From contig NW_013654457.1 in assembly GCF_000499385.1 (NCBI RefSeq), positions 62,001 to 126,000 of the forward strand: a DNA stretch of 64,000 nt, in the 5' to 3' direction. The position numbers and the translations under genes are program-made. Of the stretch, positions 1 to 12,332 are shown piece by piece. Every line of letters starts with the position of its first letter. Position 1 is the stretch's first letter. The stretch comes from Eimeria necatrix. Lineage: Eukaryota; Apicomplexa; Conoidasida; Eucoccidiorida; Eimeriidae. Under the pieces are notes generated by a model. That model was not told where the DNA came from. It saw only the letters and a program-made list of their open reading frames with translations, and searched no databases.

Positions 1-676
1 GACGCCCTTAGGCTCACTGCAGGATAGCATTTTTGCCTAGCGCCAACAAGACAGCCACTATGAAAGGTGCAGGGAAGTCGACGCCTGCGACTTATACGTG
101 ATATAGGCAGCTTCATGATGAGTGTGCGTCTCGGACACACAAGCGTCAAAGCCAAGAGTTTCAGCTTTTACTGGAGTCAAGAATTGCGCTCGGGGTTGGA
201 CGAACACAAGCAAGGAAGGTGTGCAAGCTTCTTGCTAGGGCCTGCTCGTACTGAATTAAGAATTCGAGCTTGACACTGAAAAACACTCTCCCAGTCGAGT
301 ACTGGCCCATGATCACTGTGGGCATTAAAGTAGCTACGACTGTCCACATGTTTGTGTTCGGGCCGCTCTCAGAAACTTTCCCAACTTCCCCACCAAAGCT
401 GGCGAGGATGCCAGAGCCACTCTCACAATCCTGAGGCAAACACGAAAGACCCTCTTTGAGCACAGAGTTGGTGCCATATCTGTCGTAAGTCTGCGTTTTC
501 GTGCTGCGCTCTGCCTGCTGCATGCAAGAGTCTTCCAGAATCTCCGACAGGCGCGCAACGGCTAGAGCTGGCTCTCGCTCCCTTCTTTCTGTTGTCACGG
601 AAGTAAAATGTTGTGCTGTTTTTAAAACAATGTGCGGTCTGCAGCCAGTTTCGAGAAAACCGGAATTCGATCTTAA

Positions 677-3600
677 AGGCCTTACCGCCCGCATAGACGA
701 GCTCCTTGTTCAGATGGAAAGAGACGGGGTCATTGTTGTCCCCATGATAACCCGGCTAAAGGCAGGCACGTTGAAACCACGCCAATGGCCCTCTTCCTTC
801 AGAACTACCCTTACCAAGCCCCTTGCGGGAGTCCGAGATGTTTCGTTCATGTCGACACTCCAGTTTCTGTCCTTCGGCACTTCTGGTATGCATTGAGGAC
901 TGGTATTCTGCCTTTGTTGTCAGGGGACTGCTCTACCAATCGTTTTGCATCGTTTTTCTTGGATAGTCATCCTTACCGCATCCTTGCAACTACTCCTATC
1001 CCGTTCTTTAGCCCCGACACGGTTATGAAGGCCATGGACACTTCCATACATGAGCGAACGAGTACACACGGTGAGTTCCTGAGCATGCTTATCCTATCGT
1101 TAGGATGTATGAAAAGGCCTGCTTCCACTGACCGGACGCACCTGCAGCTCCCTCAACCTGCCGTTTTGTGATCCTGACTACCTCTGCAGGGTTCTTGGGA
1201 TGGGACCGATGCTTGTCCAACACATTCGACTATCTGTTGGACAGAGCGGCGTTCCTGGATAGCACAGCGCCATCCAAGTCTGGCCTCTGCCTGGTAAGAA
1301 CAGGCTCTCTGCTTCTCTCTTCTGTGCCTGTGGGTGGAGTTTCTTGGCTTTCACAAAAACAGAATTTTCTTGTTTCCTTCTTGTTGCGAAGCTTCTTGCT
1401 TTTGTAATCCTTCCCTATTGTATGTGAGCGATTTTGTTGGTTCAGGCGTCTAATACCAGTCTACATAAATGCGTCCTGAGCACCTGCCAGGCGGTTTCTT
1501 GTGCGTCAACGTACTCCTTTTATTCGGCTCAGTTTGCCGTGCAGATTCTTGAGGAGGCGGTCTTCGAGCCGACTGCAGAGAGTGTTCTGATTGTAAGCCG
1601 TTCTGGGCCCAATGCTGTAGCCCCCAAAAACAGATATTTAGGTTCCAATGCAGAGATTTTGGGAAAAATGTTACTTCTGAAGGGGAGAATTCCTTACGAA
1701 TTGCAATAACTCCACATTAGCGTTTTGTTTATGTGCCCTGTATTCCCCTCTGCCTGGCTCGTTGCAGGGAGCTCTGCCCTTTGACAGCACCCAGGAGAGC
1801 ACTGACTTGCAAAAGTTCGAACAGGCGGATACAGATAGAGGAGACCATAGCTCACAAAAGGACGGGCTCGATAAGAAGCCAGTTCTACCTCCCGTGAATC
1901 ACACTCATCTCAGGGAGATTCGCAGCAGCATGGACACCTGGAGACACCGATGCTATTTCCGCAGACTCCCTTCAGAGCATCCGCTCCAGATATTCGCACT
2001 TTTCAAGCGTGATCAGGTTAGCTTGCTTGTTCGCCTATTATTTATGCACTTTATACGTGTCCCGTTCCTTAGCAGGGTGACCCACGTGAGTCGCTTTTCT
2101 TGAAGCTTCTCCACATTCCCTGCAGAACTAGCGTGCTGAATTGGCCCCTATGCGTCGGGTGTGCGCACTGGTATCTACAGCTGTTTGTGAGCCGACAGGC
2201 CATTGGTCAGTCTCGCTCAGGCATCCTCTTGGCCATACTTGTTCTTGGAGACGAAAACGTTGATGTGGAAGAGGCGAGCAAGTTAGTTCTTGCTTTGCAG
2301 CTACACAGGAACCGTCCGTTACCTTGCTACTAGCACAGTGTGGACAGCCGAGTAATCTGCCGGTGCTTCCTCGCCGGCCGCACTGGCACATTAATGATTC
2401 AGTAACTTCATAACTGTGTTCAACGCCCATTAGAAACCCAGTGCTAACCGCGTGGCATTCTGTTGCCTTTCCCTTATTGCTGGTTGAAGGCTTTACGGAG
2501 TAGAGATCCAGACCCAGCGCATGATAAACGACGCGATCGTGGCGTTGAAGAAGCGCGCAGCCGAGGGCACAGTACGTTGTTCGCCTCTATGCCGGGCAGA
2601 TGAGTTTCTCGGGGTTTATTAGGGCACCACAGATATTAGCAGAGTTCCCAGAGAACTTCTCAATGCTACGTACATGACTACGGAGTAGCGTATTCCCGTG
2701 AGCAGCGACGCTAACGTTTGTGGTGTGCTGAATCTTTTATAGACTGGGAAATCGAAGAGTACGCAGAGACGCAGTCTAACAAGCCTAAATACTGTTCTTA
2801 TGACTGGTGAGTCCAGTTAGCTGTCTTTGTGAAGCATTTTCCTGCATTGTACTATTCCGCTGACATTTTTAAGCTCATAATGTAGTTCTGGCTAGTTGTT
2901 TTCTTCATTGGAAAAGGCTGCAGTGTGACGGCTATCTTTTATACTTGCGATTTTCCATACAGCTGTAGACTACAAAGGCTTCCGTGTTGTAGTGTTGCCG
3001 TTGCCGGAGTCCATACCAGAGGTGGTCGCATGGCCACAACCTCTTTCTGCTCGTGTTCGTCACGTGAGTAGCTACCAGTTCGCGATTTGCTGCCGCTCTG
3101 CCAATTACATTTGTGTTCTTAGCTTGTCTCACAGCGGAATGGTGCAGAGATTTTCTCATTGATTTCTCACAGGAAGTTTCTTTTATAGAGACTAAACTGA
3201 ATATTTGCAACCTGCTGAAGCCAGTGTCATCCGAGCGTCACGCTCGTGATGTGACAATCCTGCTATCAGTGAAGAACAGAGGCACTGACACGATGATGCT
3301 TTATCGAGTACGTCCCGCCTGTGTTTTCCAGGTAGTGTTCTTTCCCATCTCCTTTGTTTCTGCTACTGCATTCGCATCTCAATCATGCGGTGCTGATGTG
3401 ATTTATTGAGCACAGACATGTTATGCGCTACCGTTGTTCTCTGGGAAGGATGTCAGCGGCCCCCGTCCCTCCGTCTCCCAACGCCTTCGAACTGTCCCTT
3501 TTGAGTATTCCGCCGATATGGAGATGGCACTGAAAAACAGTCAACAACTGCCTCCGCAGATGACAGCAAAGGTCAGCTCACACGGGAAGCATTCAGGGAA

Positions 3601-6600
3601 ACCCGATGTTAACCAGAGTATCTACGAACCCACTGCTCTGTGTCTTCGGATAGGCCGGAAGTATATTGCACTGAAAGGGCGTTTGTGATTACTTTTTGCG
3701 CTCTTGATATGCAGCCAACGCAGCCTGACCAGACTTTCCAAGATGCGATTGTAAGGTCTCCATTCAGCCGTCTGTACTCCCCTGTGGACGAGCTGTAAGT
3801 GGCTAGCGTCGTCAGAGCAGAAGCATTCCGAGATTTGCAAGTTTACAGTCATAATGGAACGTTAAAAGGATAAGGCCGTACCTAGCTTCTTGAAAGAGTT
3901 CCGTGAGCGTTTTCTGTTTGCAGCGTCCACTTCATCACTCGCTCGTACAGCCGTTCGTATAGAGAGAACGTTGAGCCCGTTATCTGCGGCAATTCGCTCC
4001 CCGGAAGAAAGGCACAGCGTCTTGGAACCATCGTGAAGTCCGTTGTTCTTGATGAGTAGGTTGTGAACTTAACTCCCTCACAATGCCGCTCTCACGTTTC
4101 ATCCGCATTTAGTAAGAGCCATACAAAGTATAGTTCCTACACCAGTGCATGCTGCACACTAGGGTTACTTGTGTTGCTCGTTCCTTTAGTGCCATTGCTG
4201 AACTTGAGCGAATGGACCCCTATGGCCCACATGATTCAATATCTCTGACGAACTACCTTCATAGGCGAGGCATCAACATGCGGCTACTAGGTAAATCTGC
4301 ATAGAGAAAGCTTCCGGAGAAAGGAACTGTTTTTCTGCTGGTGAAAGCCAGCAGTCCGCTGTATCGCGCAAGTTGTGGCTCTTTTCATGTGCCTTCATGG
4401 GGATGACTACTCTTCCGCCAACGCGTCTTTCTCAGGCGTCATGTGTAAACGGACACGAAGCCCATGGCTTCAACACATGCTTTTGGTGGAAATTGTTGGT
4501 AAGCCCACTTATCCAGAAAACCTACAATGTAATTTAAGAAACACAGATGCGCTTTTTTGGTTTATGACTACGGATAGAAATGCAAATTTGTGCTTGGCTA
4601 TGTGTGTGCTCGCCATCTGGACACGTCATCCCAGCTCGCACGCTAAAACAGCTGCTCAAGGGAGTCATCCGCCGATTGGTGTTTTGCACGAATCTTGAAC
4701 TGGAGGCAAGGGGCATGGCGAAAGCTTTGGGTAAGCGAGCTGTCCTTCCAGAGGTCTTCGTAATGCAGCTTCTCAGTGTTTGAACGTCAACAAATTATCT
4801 GACGGGTGGTGGTGACAACTCATATGGGGCTTCTGTTCTTCATGGTACGTGCAGAGGAGATAAGCTCCCTTTTGCGGGTCCGAGGACACGAGCAAGATAT
4901 TATGGAGGTGAGTCTCTCCAACTGCGTGCCATGTAACGGTTTGAACAGAGCTTTTGTATGGCAGAAAGAACTGCATTGCGCCAGATCGGGCGCCGTAAAC
5001 GTGATTTGCTACCTTCCGCTTAGCTTCTTGCAATTTCTGTTCTGGTACTGTTGTGCTCCAGGCCACAAATGCTGACGACACAGAGAGTCTAGCTACCAGT
5101 GATGATTCCGTACACTATGAAGATCTAGTTAAGGAACAAGGTGAACAGAGGCAACACTACTGGGCTAGCTCGCAAGAATACAGCTGCCCACGTAGTGACC
5201 CACCACGAAAAATCAACAGGGTGTCACATCAAGCTTCTCCCAAATTGATTATTTCTGTCGAGCTGCAGAAGGACGCGTAATGTACAGCAAAGAATCACTG
5301 CTAAGGGAGAAATTCCTGGAACTTCCACTTTTTGTCGCGTCACGTTTACTTGACGACTCTCCCTATTTGCTAGACTTGACGAGACATAGATTTCGCGTCT
5401 TTTCTTGGTACGCGAAGCGGCTGCGTTGTCGCGTGCAATGCGACATAGCTTTCTTATGGCTCAGCAGCTGTAGGGCATGGTTTCAAGAGACGCATGCTTG
5501 CATAAGAACGTGTTGCGCATGCCGGACTGAATTTGTTTCTTAGGACAGATATTGTCGCCCTGAACTTATTTAACGTGACCATTGGATCCTGCACGGAGTC
5601 AGAGGAATTTTGGAGGAGCTTTTTATGCCACAGGTATACCGCAGGGGTCAAAAGATTCACGCTCTTTCCAGCCCCATTCATATTTTTGACCTACATCTTG
5701 AAGTTGCACAAGCGTTGAGCTGCTTAGGGTATTATGCTTTATGGTGCGTAGCCTATCTTTCACCCTGCTGTGGCTCCTGCATAACAGATGCTCAAAACTA
5801 TTCGATCTCGAAGCGTCCATGGTGTGGAAGCACAGAATATACCTGCCAGCACTCTACATATCACTCCAGGTACATTAAACTTGCCAAGCGGTTTTAATGC
5901 AAACAAGGACACTCTATCTGGTCCTTCAGGTATACTGAGTTTGCCTAAACGTTTGCCACAAAATTGTGACGAGTTTGCCATCCGAAAACTACAGAGACAA
6001 TTTAAAGTCATATTGTGTGTTAATGCCTTTTTTGTGCTACTATAGCAACACTGCGGTATTAATTTCTTCCCTTGCGCGGCAACAGTAGGCAAAATGCTAG
6101 GCAAGGCATTTCCACTCATGCCGTCCCATATCCGGGTGAGTCAAGACGTCTTTATGGCCGGCAACATTGCATGAAAAACCGTTGAAAACTCAGTCTTTGC
6201 GAAAGAATTTATGGTGCATCGCCCTGTGAAGCTGCTGCGCATTGATTATATGATCTCTGCAGAGCTGGGTGCCCAAGCTTGCGCGTTCTGTTGTAGTCCC
6301 CAGTTCTCTGCCGCTGATCTCTGTGGTCCGAGACCCATCCTTGCTGCCACTAGCAAACCCGTCTGGCTCAACTATTATTCAAAGCCCTTCCCCAGCTCAG
6401 AATGTTGTCTCAAGGCTGATCGGTCATGTTGTACTTCAGTGCAGCAGCCCACTTTGGCATACGCGCAAGGATATGAGAAAGGGTCTGAGCGCATCAACCA
6501 TTGCCTCGATGTACAGCACCACGCAGGGGCACCCTCTGTTAATTGCACAGGTACGCCTTCTGTCTATCAAGAGCCCCACTTTTGCACCTCTGCACCTTCA

Positions 6601-9595
6601 GACTAACTACTTCACATTTCTTTCTTCATAGCTTCGAAAATTTTATGTCCAATAAAAGAGTAGTATGATTAAGTTCGCCTGTACTGACACCAGGACTCCT
6701 GGGATGTGGAGGATGCTACAGTTGAGCTAATAGGCGTTGCTTTGAGGTACGTTTTGGGGTCCCAGGCATGTATATTACTGTCAACTATATGAAAGGTGAT
6801 GGACTAAGGGGATGCGCATGTGTTTCTCGATTTGTATGTGCATGCAGATACGAGGCTTGGGACGTTGGCCACTTGCTGGCGCAGCGATGTATCTTGCAGT
6901 ATCCCGAAGCACATGCAGCATCTGTGAGAATTATCCTGAGGCGCGCAGCGATTCAATTTGTTCAGCTCCTCATTGTGCACTCAGCCTTTTGCAAGAGTAC
7001 AGCCAAAATGGAACTAAATAGCAGCAAATACACATTTTACGGTAACTTCACTGTTATTTATTTCACACATTCTCGCGTGCGGAGGAGGAATGCATAAAAT
7101 AGCTCGCTTTCCCTTTCAGGTCCCGGCCCGTCTACTGCTTCTTTTGGCGGCGGCTCACGGTTCAGCGGAGCCTCCCCCTAAGGCCCAACTTGCACTTACT
7201 GCGCACAGGATTCAACGCGTACTCGAATACCATTGGGGTGGCCATCATCCAGCAACTTTGGACGTGATAGTAGTACAAGCTTGGTGAGTGCCAGCTTTCG
7301 TTATTCAGCTAACTACGCTTGTGTTCAACATCACTGGAGCGCCAAGCATTCTCATTGCCTGCATCGCCCTCGTTGCAAAATGCTGAAGGCTACTGGTCTA
7401 ATTTTGAACTGCCTCTGTGGTGCTTTTAGGCTGTCTTATCTTGGACGCGATTGGCGAGAGTGCATATCGGGTTTGCAAGCTGCGTTATACCTAAGCGCTG
7501 CTCTTTCCGTGTCAATAGAACCCCAGGACGTACGCGCGGAACATCAACCCATGTAGTACCCAAGGTGTCTGCGGGCGCAAGAAGCCAACTGCTTTGCCGT
7601 GTGCTTTCCTCAATGCTGCATTTTTCGTCAAATATACTGCTTTTGTCTGTGTACGCAGCTTACAGCTCTCAAGCAGCTTCTTGCCGTGACCGCAACAGAC
7701 GAAACATCCAAAGTAAGGAACTTCAGATATTATTGCGTTTCAGTGCTGTTCAGGCGTGTGGTGCCACAAGCATATGAGCACTTCAAAGTCAGCAGTGACT
7801 CTTTGCCGGTGGATATTTTGTGCAGATCCCAGCTGGAATACCACAGGCTCCAATAACTCCCAAAATGGCCGGGCTTCTCAGGATGCTGGCTCATAGCAAG
7901 CTCGTTCTTGCATTTGACCGCCGCAGCTACATGCGCAAAGTCCGTTTGATATGCACTGTAACCAGTACTGGCCAACTGATTCGTTTCTGTGTACACACAT
8001 TTTTTCAACCTTTCAAAAAAACATTTGTAAATCCTTTAGAACGCTACCGTTTTGTTGCAGGAATTGATGACAGAGGAACAGAGGGCTTCGATGGCAAACA
8101 GCTCTTGTATGATGCTTCAGTGGGCATTGGATGCCTATGATTTCCACTTTGTATGTCTCCCAGCATAGCGTCGCTTGTATACGAGTGTTAGTACTTGGTT
8201 GGCGCCCTTTTGCTTGAATCTTCATTTTCCGCTCAGTAGGGTTGCATTGTTGTGTGCATGTTTATTAAGGGAACAAGGCACGTAATGACTCTGACGGCGG
8301 CTCGAGAGTTCTCGATGTCGCTACTGTTACTCATTAAAGCCACGAAGAAGGATGCCGGAGGCACAATCTTGCAAAGAGGAGTTGACATTGCATCCCAAAC
8401 ACTTCAGGTATTTGTGGTTCAGTTCTGTTGTGATCCCTTCGGCTGCTGAGTCTGCGGTGACACTTAGGGCAACTAGAAAGCTTGAACATTTCTGCTTAAC
8501 ATTTCCGAATGTCGACCTGCTTGTTCTGCTTGTCATGCTTATCTCAGTGGCAGGTCAAGACTTTGGGGAAGCACCACCTGGAGACACTTACGACAGGTAG
8601 TTGTGAAAGATCGCTGTGAAGCGGCTTTTGGGGGGTCCCGATCTGCTTACTGATGTGCACGAGGTCGTGAGCGATGCTGTCTGCGCATTTCAGGTCAACT
8701 GCTTGCTGTCTTGTTGGCAAACCAAGGCCGATATCGCCGCTGCATCGCTATGTACGAGGCCGTGATTCGCAACGCCTTCACAAGGTACGCCCCAGGTGTA
8801 GCAGTGTTTGGAACTTTGCGCAGGCAAACGAGTTCGTTCTTATTGAACATGGATGCTTGTGATTAAATTCTTTGCCAGACTAACTCTTAAGCCTTCGCTG
8901 CGCCGCTATAGACCTGACAACGAATTTTCAAGGTATGCTATATCTCTACCTTCCAGAGGCTTGTACAGTTTCAACGTGTCGCACGCGACCCAAGGACAGA
9001 GCAATGCAGTAAGCGTTTTATTGTTGTATCATGCTTCTATGACTGCCATGAACTTTGTACTGTCATATCTACAGAGTTTGTTGGTGCCTACCGGATCCGT
9101 ACTTTTACGGGATTTTTGAGACGATTCGGCCATTTAACCGATTTTTTTTGAAAGTCAAATGTGTTCTGCCCAATCTGGAAGACGAGCAGGCTTTAGTCTC
9201 ACTAAACAAGCAGCCAAGCGTCGTCATGTGTGGAAGTCTGAACGAAAGTAAGCAGCATCGCCTCATTATCACCAAACGAACGACCACTGAAAAGAATGCC
9301 TTGCTGCCACCGACAGCGTCAAGCAGTTCTTGCCCGCGCCGTGTAGACCTTGTCTGGTCCTTTCAAATGTGAACTCCCTGCGGCTGCAGGCACAGGACTG
9401 CCCCTTTCTGGTGGTCCTGTCTCGTCTAAGCCAAGCGGGCGTGAAGGTATAGGAGTTGAGAAGCAAGATGCTGGTGATTTACATACGAAGAAGGAAGTGC
9501 CTAGGGATAACGGCGTGATCCAACTTGATCCTGCAGATCACCCCATATTTCGTACGCTCTTTCGCTCAGAATTACTTTGCGTATCTGCAACATAA
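677..9595 (+). CDS. CLU (clustered mitochondria / CLUH-type) protein, many exons
   Basis: CLU/CLUH proteins bind mRNAs for nuclear-encoded mitochondrial proteins and keep mitochondria distributed in the cytoplasm. Family landmarks appear in the right order. An N-terminal CLU segment (HPYRILATTPIPFFSP...VMKAMD) lies in the exon ending at 1070. Then DYKGFRVVVLPLPESIPE is near 2960-3062. The CLU-domain signature LTNYLHRRGINMRLLG is in exon 4200-4290, followed by LLVEIVARTLKQLL across the next two exons. C-terminal TPR units include VLEYHWGGHHPATLD near 7210-7260, TLGKHHLETLTT in exon 8554-8596 and LLAVLLANQGRYRRCIAMYE in exon 8694-8784. Exons 1190-1293, 1446-1592, 1768-2016 and the TPR exons join in phase at GT-AG sites. 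About 20 to 25 short exons are involved. Not resolved: the initiator ATG (the frame is open from 677 but the true start may lie upstream), the exons at 2020-2570, and the 3' end. The stop at 9593-9595 is one option. A GTATCT donor just before it could instead lead into the exons downstream. Family call is firm, exact model is not. Confidence 0.8.
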
Positions 9596-9710
9596 AGCCT
9601 AGTTCGTGATCTTGAGAGCCGAATAAGGCTTTTAGCCTTTTGCAATGAAAGCATGCCGTTCGTTACTTTAAGACTGGCCACTAATTGAGGGGTCCTGTTT
9701 TGCTTGTGTA

Positions 9711-11816
9711 GACTTCACACAAAACTGCCTGCTTCCTTGATGCCATGTTGTGCAGCCTCTATGCAGTCGAAATCTGCTAGCGACATGATTAGCCCGGCTA
9801 TACCGGACTTGGTTAGCGATATGTTCGTCGTTTATATCAATTTTGCGGTGGAGAAGCAGCTTGTTTCAAGGCTAGTTTCCCTCTTTCTCCTCCTTGATTA
9901 CCTTGAAAAACAAAGTATGTACTTAGCCTTTTAGCTAGTGCCAAGAAGTTCGCTTCACCTGGGGATCAGTGCAGATAGAGAAGTTGAGTGGAAATTGAGC
10001 TGGCTACGGAGCGTCTACCGAACACGATCAACTACGTTCCACATGCATCAATGATTGCTACGCAGGTTTCAGAGCTGTTTCCTACGACATCTTCGAAATC
10101 GCGTATACAAAATCAGGGGGTGATGTGACTTCGCATTCGTTCCTTACTTGGTTGTTAGACCTTTCCGGAACGTGAGGTTTATCTGTGATTACGTTCTTGC
10201 CCAGTAGCGTGTTCTCCACTTAATGTCCCCGTGTGTAACCTAGCATTGGGATAAATCACTTGGCATTCAGGTTGTAACGCCTTGATAGAGCCAAAACAAA
10301 AATACGAAGGCATTTGAGTTGGTTATCTGCCGTATTCCGACCCTGCGACCAGGTCCGATAAGCAGGTAATGGAGTACATTGAACACTACCCCTTCAGAAT
10401 TCCCAGAGAGCAGCTCCTCGACCAAGATAGTGATATCATGTTTCTACTGTGTCATCCAAGTGAGACTGGCACTTGCGGAAACATGCGTAGTCGGCAATTG
10501 GAGTTCGGGATGCCAGGATGTATTTTGTAGCTTCGTGACAAGCGTGTGCGCTTTGCATCGCTGCAGGGGAAGACAGCAAAGGAAGCCCACCTTGTGGCTG
10601 CATAATGGACCGTTATCTGCGGCACTTATTATCGAAATCTGAGGTGGCTGTATCGAATACTTGTCAGCTCATCCTTTCAGGTCCGAATTACCCAAAAGCT
10701 CAGAGCTTGGAGACTTCAAATCACTGGCCAGAAAAGTGTCTTATTGTTGCATTTTAATGTACACCGCCACCTGTGTCTATAACAAGTCTGGCTGAGCCGA
10801 ACGTTAATTGCTGCTTAGTGGCCTTGCCGATGTTGACACAGCTAATTGAAGCTTGACGATTAGCTGTGATTGCAATGTTTAGGGAACTCAAAGAAGCTTT
10901 TTGAAGTTGCCCAGTCCTACTCATTTCCGCTCGAGAAGTTGAAAAGGGCCATATCGAAGCTGAAAGTGGTCATGCTGATGCTAGGAAAGTATGTATTTGC
11001 CATTGCTTTCCAGTCGTTTAATGATGCCATCGCTCACAAGTCTCAAAATCCAGTCAACAAAGGGCACCTGTTCAATGTCGCAGGCTAAAGGAAAAGAAGG
11101 ATCCAAAAGAAAAACAGGATGAACCAGACATCAGTCAAATGTTCAAGAGGTAAACAGCAATATGGGTGGCCGGATAGTTGTCAATTTCAGCCCGACAGAT
11201 GGTCGGCTGCAGGTCCCTAAAAGAAAGTTGCTTTAATTGTTCGCATGCACTTGCGGTCCATAGGCAGTCAACAGCGCAAGCTGCGGTTAGCAAAAAGCTT
11301 CAAGAGAGGGTTACTATTGGTGGAAGCTTTGTCGAGCAGCTAGCGGAGAACGTTAAGGAAACGTCTAATCGGACAGAAATGCGCGTGCGTCATGGGTAAT
11401 AAATCCAGCAACTCATGCAACAACAAGCACCGCTGTTTCGCGGACGTTCTAAAATTTTCCGGTGTGTGATGTGCTTGCAACTTCTGCAGCGGCGATATCG
11501 GCATTTCTTGGCTCACATGCGCACAACTCTTCGACTGCCCACAAACCTCAGGTAAGCAGTCAAGTTACGCTTTTTTTGCACTGCATTGCGTGCACAGTAC
11601 TGGCTCATTTCTTGAACTGAAGAGCTGCATTAGCTTGCTTATGGTGACTACAGGTGCGAAGAGCTCGATATTTTGGCAAACCTCATGTACTACTACCTTG
11701 ATATTCATACGTTTCACACATGGTGGGAAAACCGTCAGAGGAGTGGACCCGACCCTGCAACTCGAATTCCACGTAAAGTGACAGAGGAAGATGTGTCGGC
11801 ATTCGAGGAATATTGA
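9711..11816 (+). CDS. Unrecognised helical protein, or C-terminal part of the CLU gene
   Basis: This is a set of exon-like segments on the same strand as the CLU gene. 9711-9914 includes PAIPDLVSDMFVVYINFAVE. 10369-10460 includes MEYIEHYPFRIPREQLLDQD. Around 10683-10738 and 10884-10988 lies SKKLFEVAQSYSFPLEKLKR, which joins in phase across a GTATGT donor to a charged exon (KEKKDPKEKQDEPDISQMFK) ending near 11151. Further exons lead to a final one near 11655-11816 with LMYYYLDIHTFHTWWENRQ and a TGA stop. Composition is helical and partly coiled-coil. No domain is recognised. The phase link back to the 9595 region does not work with the sites I tested, so this may be a separate gene whose start I cannot place. 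The ATG at 10369 is one candidate. Confidence 0.4.
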
Positions 11817-12332
11817 CTTGCTCACCGTTTCAGAGCGGCTAGCTCAGAAACCTCAGAGGGGTTGCGCTGAGTATGTACGCCGCTTGAAGTGTTTCAGAGT
11901 GAAGTGTGCACTCTGAAGTGTCGCCAGAACACGTACTGCGTGCTTTTGCTGTCATTCGCAACCTTCCGAGGGTTGAAACAAGCGGCTGAAATTTTAGATT
12001 CACACAGTTGCTCAACTACGGCTATCACGGCTAGTTTCTGTGCCAGACAGTGCTTGCTAAGAAAGCTGGCACAAATGCTACGGATGCCCATGTTACGTAG
12101 TACGAACTCATAATTGCAGTCTTTCTGCTTGCACTGCTGTTCTAAACGAACACAGCGAAGACCGCCCAAACTGGGCAGTCCATGACCATTCTGCGCACTT
12201 GGTCATGCTTTACAAAGCACTTCATGCAGGAAGAAAATGGCCCGTCATTATCAAGTGAAGTACTTGAGTTACCCTGTTCCCGGTGAATGTTGATTCATGA
12301 TGCCGCTGTTGCAGTCCGCCATGCCAGTTGCC
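11817..12332. other. Convergent 3' intergenic spacer
   Basis: This stretch separates two convergently transcribed genes. It contains no ORF with coding character on either strand, and presumably holds both 3' UTRs. Confidence 0.5.

Noticed and set aside
677..9595. CFAP46-like flagellar TPR protein for the first plus-strand gene
   Set aside because: A single short WDV-containing segment near 6870 suggested it, but the CLU-domain signature at 4200-4290 and the N-terminal CLU block before 1070 fit CLU in the right order.
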